Shown one piece after another: positions 1 to 6,962 of a stretch of DNA of 35,301 nt. Source of the DNA: Muribaculaceae bacterium (GTDB lineage: Bacteria; Bacteroidota; Bacteroidia; Bacteroidales; Muribaculaceae); NCBI GenBank assembly GCA_017620715.1, contig JAGAUN010000029.1, positions 1 to 35,301 on the forward strand. The letters are read 5' to 3'. Made by a program: the position numbers and the translations under genes. Position 1 is the stretch's first letter. Each line of letters starts with the position of its first letter. The notes under the pieces were generated by a model. It was not told where the DNA came from and did no database searches. It saw only the letters and a list, made by a program, of their open reading frames with translations.

Positions 1-1
1 C

Positions 2-640
2 GAACGGCGCCATATAGAGGGCGATGCCGCCGCAGTGATAGCAAGGATGGACGAGAATGTGCCGGTTTATACCGGAGAGCGCGAACTGCTTGAAAGCATT
101 ACGGGATACCGGCTTACACGGGGGGTGCTATGCGCTATGCGGCGACCCGCAGAGGCCGAAGCATCGGTGATATGTAGTGATGCACGGCGCGTGGTAGTGC
201 TCGACGGCGTGTGCGACACCACCAATATCGGCGCCATATTCCGTTCGGCAGCCGCGCTGGGTATCGATGCCCTGCTGCTTACCCGCACCACCTGCGACCC
301 TTACAACAGGCGTGCGGTGCGTGTGTCAATGGGTACGGTTTTTCAGATTCCGTGGGCCCGAATCGACGATGCTGTCGACGATACCAAAGGTCTCGGTTTC
401 GTTACCGCAGCTCTTGCACTCACGCCGCAATCGTTGCCTATCACCGATTTGCGAATAGCGCGCGAACCGAAGCTGGCGCTTATACTCGGCACCGAGGGCG
501 ACGGCCTGTCGACAAACGTGATATCGCGTGCCGACTACAATCTTGTGATTCCGATGCATCGGGGAGTTGACTCGCTCAATGTTGCCGCCGCTTCGGCCGT
601 GGCGTTCTGGATCAGCTCTTGCCGCGACTGCGATTGCTGA
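2..640 (+). CDS. TrmH/SpoU-family RNA methyltransferase (5' end outside window)
   Basis: This is the C-terminal 212 residues of a SPOUT-class RNA 2'-O-methyltransferase, which would use S-adenosylmethionine to methylate a ribose in tRNA or rRNA. The reading frame is open to the left edge, so the true start is upstream. All three SpoU motifs are visible. Motif 1 is around TTNIGAIFRSAAALG, with the N and R that help catalysis. Motif 2 is LILGTEGDGL. Motif 3 is VIPMHRGVDSLNVAAA, which forms part of the trefoil knot that binds SAM. The segment before motif 1, including YRLTRGVLCAMRRP, resembles the N-terminal substrate-binding half of TrmH-like proteins. The substrate nucleotide cannot be told from sequence. 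The family call is secure. No gene symbol is given because TrmH, RlmB and YsgA-like members are not separable here. Confidence 0.93.
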   Translation, partial: ERRHIEGDAAAVIARMDENVPVYTGERELLESITGYRLTRGVLCAMRRPAEAEASVICSDARRVVVLDGVCDTTNIGAIFRSAAALGIDALLLTRTTCDPYNRRAVRVSMGTVFQIPWARIDDAVDDTKGLGFVTAALALTPQSLPITDLRIAREPKLALILGTEGDGLSTNVISRADYNLVIPMHRGVDSLNVAAASAVAFWISSCRDCDC

Positions 641-726
641 CGGCTGAGTCTTGGGCTCGTTCCATCGCCTCTTGGGTAGGCTCGTATTCGGGCGTCCATT
701 TCAACCGCTCGCTGCGAGCCGGTGCG

Positions 727-757
727 TTTGCAATTTGAAACTAATTGATTATCTTTA
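727..757 (+). promoter_or_regulatory. Bacteroidota-type promoter for the GH16 gene
   Basis: TTTG at 727-730 is followed by exactly 19 bp and then TATCTTTA at 750-757, a 7 of 8 match to the -7 consensus TAnnTTTG. The predicted start site is only about 10 nt before the ATG at 774, giving a very short leader. Confidence 0.6.
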
Positions 758-773
758 CCACAAAATCATTGAT

Positions 774-1595
774 ATGAAATTGCTTTACAATATTGCATTG
801 ATGTGCATAGCGGCAGCGGGATGCGCATGCTCCGGCTCTTCGTCTGACGAACCGTCGGTAAATCCACCTGAGGCCGCGTCTAAATGGCATCTGATTTGGC
901 AGGATGATTTCGCCGGCGATGCTCTCGATGAAAGTGTGTGGAGCCGAATACCTCAGGGCTCGCCCGACTGGCAGAAATTTCAGAGCACCGACCCGCGCTG
1001 CCTCGAAATACGCGACGGCAAACTGCTGCTCAAGGCGATAGTCAATGCTGACAACCCCGACGATTCGCGCCCGTATATATGTGGCGGAATTTGGACTTCG
1101 GGCAAGAAACGTTTTGCCCCCGGCAGCATCAAGGTGCGCGCGCGTGTGGGCAACGGCGCCCAGGGAGCATGGCCCGCTATATGGATGATGCCTTTCGCGC
1201 CCGTCGACCCGTGGCCCACGTGCGGCGAAATTGACATAATGGAGCGTCTCAATCACGAGACCACCTTCTATCAGACCCTCCACAGCAACTATACATATAA
1301 TCTCGGTATAACCGACGACCCTGTGAACTCCATGCGAACGGAGCTCGACCCGATGGCATATCACGAGTTTGAGGTGCAGATATGGACTGACCGTGTTGAC
1401 TTCTACATCGACGGGCGTCGCACTCTGCGCTACCCGAAAAAGAACGATGGCGCCCAGGGGCAGTTTCCCTATTTCACGGAATGGGATCTGCGCCTTGATA
1501 TGCAGCTTGGAGGCTCGTGGGTTGGCTCGGTCGATGCCTCGCAACTCCCTGTTGAAATGGAAATAGACTGGGTGAAATATTATCAATATTATTGA
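774..1595 (+). CDS. Glycoside hydrolase family 16 lipoprotein
   Basis: A 273-residue predicted lipoprotein beta-glucanase. The chosen ATG gives a short hydrophobic signal peptide ending in AAAGC, so Cys17 (or Cys19) would be lipidated; longer in-frame starts upstream would bury that signal. A Ser/Asp/Pro-rich linker to about residue 36 leads into a single jelly-roll GH16 domain. The catalytic signature is GEIDIMERLN, with Glu152 as likely nucleophile, Asp154 as helper and Glu157 as acid/base. Flanking aromatic residues (PAIWMMP, and WDLRLDMQLGGSW near the C-terminus) fit the substrate cleft. GH16 members of gut Bacteroidota cut beta-1,3, mixed beta-1,3/1,4 or related galactans; the exact glycan is not readable here. 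There is no SusC/SusD pair beside it, so it is not in an evident polysaccharide utilisation locus. Surface or periplasmic location is inferred from the lipobox. Confidence 0.9.
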   Translation: MKLLYNIALMCIAAAGCACSGSSSDEPSVNPPEAASKWHLIWQDDFAGDALDESVWSRIPQGSPDWQKFQSTDPRCLEIRDGKLLLKAIVNADNPDDSRPYICGGIWTSGKKRFAPGSIKVRARVGNGAQGAWPAIWMMPFAPVDPWPTCGEIDIMERLNHETTFYQTLHSNYTYNLGITDDPVNSMRTELDPMAYHEFEVQIWTDRVDFYIDGRRTLRYPKKNDGAQGQFPYFTEWDLRLDMQLGGSWVGSVDASQLPVEMEIDWVKYYQYY

Positions 1596-1599
1596 GGCG

Positions 1600-1631
1600 G
1601 TTGCAGATACTGAGCAGATTTCTTATTTTTG
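1600..1631 (+). promoter_or_regulatory. Promoter upstream of argR
   Basis: TATTTTTG at 1624-1631 is a perfect match to the -7 box TAnnTTTG. GTTG at 1600-1603, 20 bp upstream, is a 3 of 4 match to the -33 box. It would give a leader of about 15-20 nt before the ATG at 1653. Confidence 0.6.
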
Positions 1632-1652
1632 TGACAAATTGAGACACGCTAT

Positions 1653-2156
1653 ATGAATAAACGTCAATCCCGTCTGTCGCTCATAGTAAAATTGCTCCTC
1701 AACCACAACATAGGCTCACAGGAAGAGCTTATGGCCCTTCTGGAGGCTAACGGGTGCATTGTGACGCAGGCTACACTGTCGCGCGACCTCAAGACATTGC
1801 GCACGTCGAAAGTGGCTACAGAACTGGGCGGTTACCGCTACGAGATAGCTGCCAACGGCACCGCTGCCGATGAGATAGCCGCTCAGGCTATGGATACGGT
1901 GCGCCGTGCATCGATACTGTCGGTGGCTTACAGCGCTCCAATAGTGGTGATAAAGACCCGCAACGGATATGCCGGCGGCGTGGCTTACGATATAGACGAT
2001 ATCGAGTCGCCCGACATACTCGGTACCATTGCAGGCGCCGACACGGTGTTTGTGACATTAGCTCCCGGCATCACAGCCATGCAGGCATATACCTTGCTGC
2101 GCGAGATACTGCCCGCGCCGATTATCGAGGCGGCATGCAAGCAGCCGGAGCAGTAG
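1653..2156 (+). CDS. argR: ArgR-family transcriptional regulator
   Basis: A 167-residue arginine-repressor homologue of typical length. The N-terminal winged helix (about residues 1-65) keeps the recognition-helix signature VTQATLSRDLK, so DNA binding looks intact. The C-terminal oligomerisation and effector domain (about 85-155) keeps GTIAG and the helix GITAMQAYTLLREIL. In most ArgR proteins GTIAG is followed by two aspartates (GDDT) that contact L-arginine. Here the sequence reads GADT, with Ala129 replacing the first Asp, so arginine sensing may be weakened or changed. The gene has its own promoter and is followed after 63 nt by an ArgC homologue, as in Bacteroides arginine operons, but argG and argD are absent. 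The family call is firm; the ligand is uncertain. Confidence 0.9.
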   Translation: MNKRQSRLSLIVKLLLNHNIGSQEELMALLEANGCIVTQATLSRDLKTLRTSKVATELGGYRYEIAANGTAADEIAAQAMDTVRRASILSVAYSAPIVVIKTRNGYAGGVAYDIDDIESPDILGTIAGADTVFVTLAPGITAMQAYTLLREILPAPIIEAACKQPEQ

Positions 2157-2219
2157 GCATTCCTTGAAAATCCTTAATTTACAACCCAATACCATATCTT
2201 ATTTCTATAGTATACGATT

Positions 2220-3161
2220 ATGATACGAGCAGCTGTAACAGGCGGGTCAACCCCCTTGGCCGGCGAAGTGATAAAGATACTTATAAATCATCCCGACGTG
2301 GAGATTTCGTGGATACACGACACGGAATGGGAGGGTGCGCCCGTATCGGAGATTCACAAAGGGCTCCGCGGTGATACCTACATGCGCTTTTCGTCTGACG
2401 CTCCCATGGATGATGTCGACGTGCTCTTTCTGTGCGACGACCACAACGGACAAAATACACGTTTCCTTGCCGCCAATCCTCCGCGCGACAACGCCAAGGT
2501 AATAGATCTGAGTGGAGAATTTCTCGGCGATGCCACGTTTGCCGATGGCGACAAGTGGATATTCGGCTTGCCCGAACTCTGCCGCAAACCTCTGGTGCGC
2601 GGCGGCCAGCGCAGTTCAATCCCGGGAGCGCTCACATCGGTGGTGCTTCTCTCGCTGCTGCCTCTTGCCAAGGAGCAGGCTCTCGTTGACGGCGATATAC
2701 ATGTCACTGCCGTGGTGGCCGAAGAGGAGGCTGACCCCGGCGAGGCTATAGCGCTGATTGACCTTGAGGAGGCCGACCATATAGTGCGTGCCGTTAAATC
2801 ACTGCAGCCCGATTTCGACAAGACGCTTACCTTTATGGTGATAAACGGCGGCTGGCATCGTGGTATATCGGTGAGTACGCACTTCAAATGCTCTCTGAGC
2901 GAGGGTGCTTTGCGCAAAATATATGAAGAGTATTACAGTGACCACGGATTTACATTCATATCCGATTCGCTGCCTACGCTCAATGAAGTGGCCGGTACCA
3001 ACAAGACTATTATAAATGTACAGAAGGTGGCCGACCGCGCCGTGATATCGGCTACTGCCGACAATCTCACCAAGGGCGGAGGCGGCAATGCCGTGCACAA
3101 TATGAATTTGCTTTTTGGTCTTAGCGAGCGTGTAGGTCTCGCCCTTAAGGCCCAGAGCTGA
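2220..3161 (+). CDS. ArgC-like protein (N-acetyl-gamma-glutamyl-phosphate reductase homologue), probably inactive
   Basis: A 313-residue protein that follows Bacteroides ArgC along its length. It has an N-terminal dinucleotide-binding fold (MIRAAVTGGSTPLAGEVIKI, with the usual GYTG turn changed to TPLAG), a GLPEL segment, and the family's C-terminal signature DNLTKGGGGNAVHNMNLLFG. The core catalytic element does not match. ArgC forms a thioester on a cysteine in a PGC(F/Y)xT motif, but here the motif is IPGALTS with Ala137 in the cysteine position. The following stretch, which normally holds a glycine-rich loop and the catalytic histidine (HxHxPEI), is shortened and reads LIDLEEADHIVRAV. By family knowledge such a protein should not reduce acetylglutamyl phosphate. 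The frame is otherwise intact and its 3' end is followed by a terminator, so it looks maintained rather than decaying. A binding, regulatory or altered enzymatic role is inference. Confidence 0.88.
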   Translation: MIRAAVTGGSTPLAGEVIKILINHPDVEISWIHDTEWEGAPVSEIHKGLRGDTYMRFSSDAPMDDVDVLFLCDDHNGQNTRFLAANPPRDNAKVIDLSGEFLGDATFADGDKWIFGLPELCRKPLVRGGQRSSIPGALTSVVLLSLLPLAKEQALVDGDIHVTAVVAEEEADPGEAIALIDLEEADHIVRAVKSLQPDFDKTLTFMVINGGWHRGISVSTHFKCSLSEGALRKIYEEYYSDHGFTFISDSLPTLNEVAGTNKTIINVQKVADRAVISATADNLTKGGGGNAVHNMNLLFGLSERVGLALKAQS

Positions 3162-3180
3162 TATATTCCGTGAATACTGT

Positions 3181-3216
3181 CGAGGCCGCCATGCGTAACA
3201 TTGCATAGCGGCCTCG
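3181..3216 (+). terminator. Terminator hairpin after the ArgC-like gene
   Basis: CGAGGCCGC/GCGGCCTCG plus ATGC/GCAT with one internal mismatch form a strong stem (3181-3194 with 3203-3216). It is followed by a short T-containing stretch (GCTGTTTCC) 20 nt after the stop codon. Confidence 0.75.
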
Positions 3217-3232
3217 GCTGTTTCCGATAAAG

Positions 3233-3265
3233 TTAATTGAGTATTTCTAAACTTAATTGAGTATT
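3233..3265. repeat. 13-bp direct repeat with 20-bp period
   Basis: TTAATTGAGTATT occurs at 3233-3245 and again, identical, at 3253-3265. The second copy contains the stop and last codons of the small minus-strand gene at 3253-3438, so the repeat duplicates the 3' end of that reading frame just beyond its stop. Confidence 0.8.
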
Positions 3266-3438
3266 ACCGCGGCGGCGCTTGAGGCTATAGGCGCTGCAAT
3301 GTAGCAGCGTGCAAACTGACGCAGAAAGTCAATGGTGGTCTGTCGCGGCTCGGCAAAGTTGGTTACATGGTCGCATTCGGAGGGAATGGATGTGTGTTTG
3401 TCGGAAGATGTGGGTCGGGGAGTAGAAGTTTCAATCAT
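3253..3438 (-). CDS. Small conserved-looking protein (61 aa), unknown function
   Basis: A 61-residue open frame on the minus strand in an otherwise empty 650-bp gap. The first half is low-complexity and Ser/Thr/Pro-rich. The second half, TTIDFLRQFARCY followed by a short Ala-rich tail ending VILN, looks like an amphipathic helix of a real protein. From general knowledge of Bacteroidales genomes I recall short proteins ending in a similar xxDFLRQFARxY...LN block; this was not checked. No clear promoter or Shine-Dalgarno sequence is visible, and the start codon is uncertain because the frame is open 48 nt further upstream. There is no signal peptide or membrane segment. Function is unknown. Confidence 0.5.
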   Translation of the reverse strand: MIETSTPRPTSSDKHTSIPSECDHVTNFAEPRQTTIDFLRQFARCYIAAPIASSAAAVILN

Positions 3439-3815
3439 AGGCAGCAGAGTGAATCGTTGGTGAGGGTGTGATGAAGTGTGGTATTAGCACGGGTTGGGGT
3501 GATTATGGAGCGCGTGCCTGTCGCCTCGCTGTGCTTTGGCGGCTGTATATCAATAACGCTCATGTGATGAGAATATTATACTGCCAATGGCTTTTTTCGG
3601 AATAATCAGGTGCGAAAATAATGTTAAATAGCGCAAAGTGTATACCATAAGGTTGCTTATTTGCTGATAATTTGCTAATTTTGCAACACTTTTTCGCGTG
3701 AAAAAGGCTTGTGTTAAGGCGCATGCCCCGTGTGAATGGCGAAATTTTACATCAATACTCAACAAACCAATTGCCTATCGATCCACTGCTACTCTAACCA
3801 ATTATTAGTCAGACA
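3439..3815. other. Intergenic stretch before the sigma factor operon
   Basis: This 377-bp stretch has a GC-rich left half with no convincing gene on either strand and an AT-rich right half that holds the promoter of the next operon. A small perfect hairpin, TTTTTC-GCGT-GAAAAA at 3690-3705, lies at the predicted transcription start. No RNA gene was recognised. Confidence 0.6.
3652..3683 (+). promoter_or_regulatory. Promoter of the sigma factor/ispA-like/tatD operon
   Basis: TAATTTTG at 3676-3683 matches the -7 consensus TAnnTTTG. GTTG at 3652-3655, 20 bp upstream, serves as an imperfect -33 box. The leader to the GTG start would be about 125 nt. Confidence 0.6.
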
Positions 3816-4424
3816 GTGACCAAGACAACTAAGACAATTCTATCTGCGCTTACCGACGAGCAGCTCGTTGCGGCATACGCCAATGGCGACAATCAGGCCT
3901 TTGATACCCTGCTGTTGCGTCATAAGTGTAGGATATACAGCTATATTCTTTCGGTGGTGAAAAATGCCGATGTGGCCAATGACCTTTTTCAGGAGACCTT
4001 TATGAAGGCTATCACCACAATCAAGCAAGGACGCTACGCCGAGTCGGGCAAATTTTTCGCCTGGATATCACGTATTGCCCACAATCTTATCATTGACTAT
4101 TACCGTCAGGAAAAGAGTGAGAATACGGTTTCGGCCGATGATGCCGCTTCGTTCGACATTCTTAACCGTCGTGACCTCTGTGATATCAATATCGAGGATT
4201 CAATGGTGCGCGAGCAGATAAGTGAGGATGTGCGCCGTCTCATCGAAGCTCTTCCCGAGAGTCAGCGCGAGGTGCTCAAGATGCGTTACTATAAGGATAT
4301 GTCGTTTAAGGAGATATCCGATCAGACCAATGTGAGCATCAACACCGCTTTGGGCCGTATGCGTTATGCCATAATGAACATGCGCCGCATAGCCCAGGAC
4401 AACAATATAGCTCTTTCGCTCTGA
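3816..4424 (+). CDS. ECF-family RNA polymerase sigma factor
   Basis: A 202-residue sigma-70 family protein of the extracytoplasmic-function type. Region 2 spans about residues 12-85: DEQLVAAYANGDNQAFDTLL, then DLFQETFMKA and the -10-binding FFAWISRIAHNLIIDYYR. Region 4 spans about 140-195: LPESQREVLKMRYYKDMSFK then EISDQTNVSINTALGRMRYA, a helix-turn-helix. The start is GTG: an in-frame TAA at 3795-3797 leaves no ATG between it and region 2. No anti-sigma factor or membrane partner lies beside it. Instead it leads a tight operon with a prenyl synthase (8-nt gap) and TatD, an arrangement I recognise from other Bacteroidales, so it may be a general rather than a signal-specific sigma factor. That last point is inference. 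Confidence 0.93.
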   Translation: MTKTTKTILSALTDEQLVAAYANGDNQAFDTLLLRHKCRIYSYILSVVKNADVANDLFQETFMKAITTIKQGRYAESGKFFAWISRIAHNLIIDYYRQEKSENTVSADDAASFDILNRRDLCDINIEDSMVREQISEDVRRLIEALPESQREVLKMRYYKDMSFKEISDQTNVSINTALGRMRYAIMNMRRIAQDNNIALSL

Positions 4425-4432
4425 TAAGCGCC

Positions 4433-5401
4433 ATGATACACGATCAGCACCATTATCACACACTCATAGAGGAGGCTATACATCAGTATCGCATGCCGCA
4501 GCAGCCGGCCGGTCTCTACGACCCCGTGCGTTATGCCATGGATTGCGGTGGCAAACGTATGCGCCCCATACTATGTATGGCCATGTGCGAGGCTCTTGGC
4601 GGCAAAGCTCAAGATGCCATCAACCAGGCACTTGCCATAGAGATGTTCCACAATTTCACTCTTCTTCACGACGATGTGATGGATAGTGCCGATATGCGTC
4701 GCGGACGCCCTACGGTGCATGTGCGCTGGGACGACCGTACCGCCATTCTCTCGGGCGACGCAATGCTGTCGATGGCCACCGAGCTGGTCAACGAAGGCGT
4801 TGATGCCTCTACGGCTGCCTCGTGCCGGCGATTGCTTTACCGTACCGCTATGGAGGTGTACGAAGGACAGCAATACGACATGGATTTTGAGAATCGCGAC
4901 GATGTGACCGTTGACGATTATCTCAATATGATACGTCTGAAAACATCCGTGCTCATAGGCTGCGCATGCCGCATGGGTGCCATTGTAGCCGGCGCCGACG
5001 AGGATGTGCAGCACCAGACCTACCGGTTCGGCGAATTGCTCGGTCTTGCATTCCAGTTGCGCGACGATTACCTCGATACTTACGGCGACCCCATCATGTT
5101 CGGCAAGGAAATAGGCGGCGATATAGTCAACGACAAGAAGACATGGTTTCTTATCAACGCCATGGCTGAGGATCAGTCGGGCGTGATTAAGTCGGAACTT
5201 TCGTTGCCCTCGGAGCCCCGCCACAAGATACAGCGCGTAAAGGAAGTTTACGATAATCTCGGTCTTCCGGAGCGCTGCGGCGAGCTGATTGAACGATATA
5301 TTTCGGAAGCCAAGCAGTGTGTAGCGCGATTGCAGCTCGTTCCGGCTGACGCCAACTTCTTTACCGAACTTGCCGGCAAAAGCAGCACCCGCACACAATA
5401 A
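4433..5401 (+). CDS. Polyprenyl diphosphate synthase (trans-isoprenyl)
   Basis: A 322-residue all-helical prenyltransferase that condenses isopentenyl diphosphate with allylic diphosphates in the cytoplasm. Both Asp-rich magnesium motifs are present: DDVMD at 80-84 and DDYLD at 211-215. The substrate-binding GGKRMRP is at 39-45. Phe75, five residues before the first Asp motif, is the bulky aromatic that limits chain length in farnesyl or geranylgeranyl synthases. The first motif has no two-residue insertion of the E. coli IspA type. A short product (C15-C20) is therefore likely but not proven, and long-chain quinone-tail synthases share the fold. It sits between the sigma factor and TatD, its last base overlapping the TatD ATG (TAATG). 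IspD at 19.4 kb supplies the same pathway. Confidence 0.93.
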   Translation: MIHDQHHYHTLIEEAIHQYRMPQQPAGLYDPVRYAMDCGGKRMRPILCMAMCEALGGKAQDAINQALAIEMFHNFTLLHDDVMDSADMRRGRPTVHVRWDDRTAILSGDAMLSMATELVNEGVDASTAASCRRLLYRTAMEVYEGQQYDMDFENRDDVTVDDYLNMIRLKTSVLIGCACRMGAIVAGADEDVQHQTYRFGELLGLAFQLRDDYLDTYGDPIMFGKEIGGDIVNDKKTWFLINAMAEDQSGVIKSELSLPSEPRHKIQRVKEVYDNLGLPERCGELIERYISEAKQCVARLQLVPADANFFTELAGKSSTRTQ

Positions 5402-6165
5402 TGCTCATTGATACCCATACACACCTCTATGGAGAGGAATTTGATGCCGACCGCGATACCGTGGTCGGCAATATCATTTCGTCGGGGGTAGGCCATCTCA
5501 TACTTCCCAATATCGACGAGGCATCGTTGCCGCGCATGAAAGCGATGGCGCAGACGTACCCCGGCATTACCTCGATGGCCATCGGGCTGCATCCTACCGA
5601 AGTAGGGCCCGATTGGGCGGCCGCGGTCGACAGACTCATGGCCGAGCTCAGCGACACGCATCCCTATGTGGCCATAGGCGAAATAGGAATGGATCTGTAT
5701 TGGGATGATACGCACGGCGAGGAGCAGATGCACGCTCTCGACCGTCAGTTGGGGGTAGCCTGTAGCCGCAATCTGCCCGTCATAATACATTGCCGCAAGG
5801 CGCTTGCGTCCACTCTCGAGGTGCTTGAGGGGCACCCCGGCGTTAGGGGAGTGATGCATAGTTTCGAGGGCACCCCTGCCGATGTTGAGGCTGTGCGAAA
5901 ACGAGCCGATATGTATTTCGGGGTAAATGGAATAGTGACGTTTAAGAAATCGACCGTTCCGGCTCTTTTGCCAGTAATCGGCATCGATCGCATATTGCTC
6001 GAGACCGACTCTCCTTACCTGGCGCCGGTGCCCTATCGCGGCAAGCGCAACGATAGCTCCAATCTGCCGCTGATAGCGCAATCGGTAGCCGCAACACTCG
6101 GACTGACATTGGCTGAAGTTGAGCAGGCCACCACTCACTCGGCCCGCGCGCTTTTCAATCTTTAG
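5401..6165 (+). CDS. TatD-family metal-dependent hydrolase (DNase)
   Basis: A 254-residue TIM-barrel amidohydrolase-like nuclease of typical TatD length. Metal ligands are in the expected order: DTHTHL at the N-terminus, GEIGMDLYWD in the middle, then HCRKA, MHSFEG, and ETDSPYLAP near residue 205. Family members are 3'-5' exonucleases acting on DNA or RNA, linked to oxidative damage repair, or D-aminoacyl-tRNA deacylase-like enzymes. Which applies here is not visible. Translation is probably coupled to the upstream synthase, since the start codon overlaps its stop. After the stop a weak stem (CTTTGC at 6177-6182 with GCAAAG at 6195-6200) without a T-tract is the only terminator candidate. Confidence 0.93.
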   Translation: MLIDTHTHLYGEEFDADRDTVVGNIISSGVGHLILPNIDEASLPRMKAMAQTYPGITSMAIGLHPTEVGPDWAAAVDRLMAELSDTHPYVAIGEIGMDLYWDDTHGEEQMHALDRQLGVACSRNLPVIIHCRKALASTLEVLEGHPGVRGVMHSFEGTPADVEAVRKRADMYFGVNGIVTFKKSTVPALLPVIGIDRILLETDSPYLAPVPYRGKRNDSSNLPLIAQSVAATLGLTLAEVEQATTHSARALFNL

Positions 6166-6294
6166 CAATACCCCACCTTTGCCCGGCGCGGCGTGCAAAG
6201 AAACCAGTCCAAACAAATGCTCGAAAAGTAATGAGGTGCTTCTTTTAGCAAAAGAATTATTTAATGGCATACTTATCATACCAAAACTAATTAG

Positions 6295-6302
6295 TAATTT
6301 TG
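6295..6302 (+). promoter_or_regulatory. -7 box of the structured leader and small secreted gene
   Basis: TAATTTTG matches TAnnTTTG exactly. No TTTG is found at the -33 distance, so the promoter is weak or regulated. The transcript would begin near 6309 and carry a leader of about 258 nt before the ATG at 6567. Confidence 0.5.
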
Positions 6303-6350
6303 CATTGTCAATTATCCGATTGGCAAAGACATATTGAATTTAACAAGAAG

Positions 6351-6492
6351 CGTTTTGCTTATCTCTTATTGAGAAAACGTAGGAAATTTTCACAATGATG
6401 AGAGGATAACAAACCGGTTCTCGCGCTATAGCGTGGGCTGCTACTCCCTCATCTTCATCATTAGGTTTCCTACGACCTTCTCAATAGAAACG
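6351..6492 (+). ncRNA. Long structured leader or small RNA of unknown class
   Basis: Two arms pair over a long interrupted stem. TATTGAGAA (6367-6375) pairs with TTCTCAATA (6478-6486), CGTAGGAAA (6378-6386) with TTTCCTACG (6466-6474), ATGATGA (6395-6401) with TCATCAT (6455-6461), and GAGG (6402-6405) with CCTC (6447-6450). An apical palindrome CGCTATAGCG lies at 6424-6433, and CGTTT/AAACG may extend the base (6351 and 6488-6492). Each helix is perfect and they are separated by internal loops, as in structured RNA rather than a simple terminator, and no T-tract follows. It sits downstream of a -7 box and upstream of a small secreted protein gene. It could instead be a DNA-level element such as a MITE. 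It matches no riboswitch class I know. Confidence 0.55.
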
Positions 6493-6500
6493 GGCAAATT

Positions 6501-6541
6501 CAGTCCACGTTTCTTATTCGCTCAATCAGTCGACTGGACTG
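6501..6541 (+). promoter_or_regulatory. Second leader hairpin close to the start codon
   Basis: CAGTCCA (6501-6507) pairs with TGGACTG (6535-6541) around a 27-nt loop that itself holds the overlapping palindrome CAGTCGACTG (6527-6536). The two folds exclude each other, as in a switching leader. It lies 25 nt before the ATG. Confidence 0.4.
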
Positions 6542-6566
6542 TAAGACTACCCAAAAAACTATCGCT

Positions 6567-6917
6567 ATGAGAAAATTATTTTCTTCAATCACGGCATTGA
6601 TGCTTGTATCGGTTATCGGAGGTGTAGCATTCGAAACGGTTGCATCCACTTCTTTTAACCCAGTTCCTTCGTCTCAAAATTATTGCCCGGAAGGCTATAT
6701 TTGTGTAGCTACAAATATGACGGCAAAGGGGTACGGCGGCGCATCCGGGAAAGACTTAAGTGGGATAGCAGTTTATAAGAAAGGAAGCGATGTCATTGCA
6801 TATGTTCCCGGGCACGGGCATCTACGTTGTTTCTGGAGCACCTCCGGTAGAACCGGATGGCATTTCAATGCAAACGGGGGAGTCTATGTAATTCTTGAAC
6901 TAGATAAGGATATTTAA
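6567..6917 (+). CDS. Small secreted protein (116 aa), unknown function
   Basis: A 116-residue protein with a clear N-terminal signal peptide (MRKLF, a hydrophobic stretch to about residue 20, probable cleavage after the Ala at 27), so about 90 residues are exported. There is no lipobox cysteine. The mature part is rich in Gly, Ser and Tyr, with three cysteines: Cys40 and Cys46 in NYCPEGYICVATN, and Cys88. It looks like a small beta-rich fold. No known family is recognised. It is transcribed alone: a -7 box and a 258-nt structured leader precede it and a strong terminator follows. The base composition is more AT-rich than the flanking housekeeping genes and codon use differs, consistent with an accessory gene, though transfer is only inferred. 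No Shine-Dalgarno sequence precedes the ATG. Confidence 0.75.
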   Translation: MRKLFSSITALMLVSVIGGVAFETVASTSFNPVPSSQNYCPEGYICVATNMTAKGYGGASGKDLSGIAVYKKGSDVIAYVPGHGHLRCFWSTSGRTGWHFNANGGVYVILELDKDI

Positions 6918-6962
6918 TAGTATTATTAATTTAAACTTAATATCTGCACTGCAATAAATTAA

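Noticed and set aside
636..735. Protein-like reading on the minus strand (RLKWTPEYEPTQEAMERAQ)
   Set aside because: An in-frame TAG lies just upstream with no start codon before the readable part, and the other end runs into the methyltransferase gene. Possibly a decayed gene end, but unsupported.
741..1586. 281-codon open frame on the minus strand
   Set aside because: It lies entirely opposite the GH16 gene, which has clear catalytic motifs and a promoter; the minus-strand product shows no recognisable domain.
3550..3765. 71-codon open frame on the minus strand
   Set aside because: It covers the sigma factor promoter and leader, has no ribosome-binding signal and no recognisable protein pattern.
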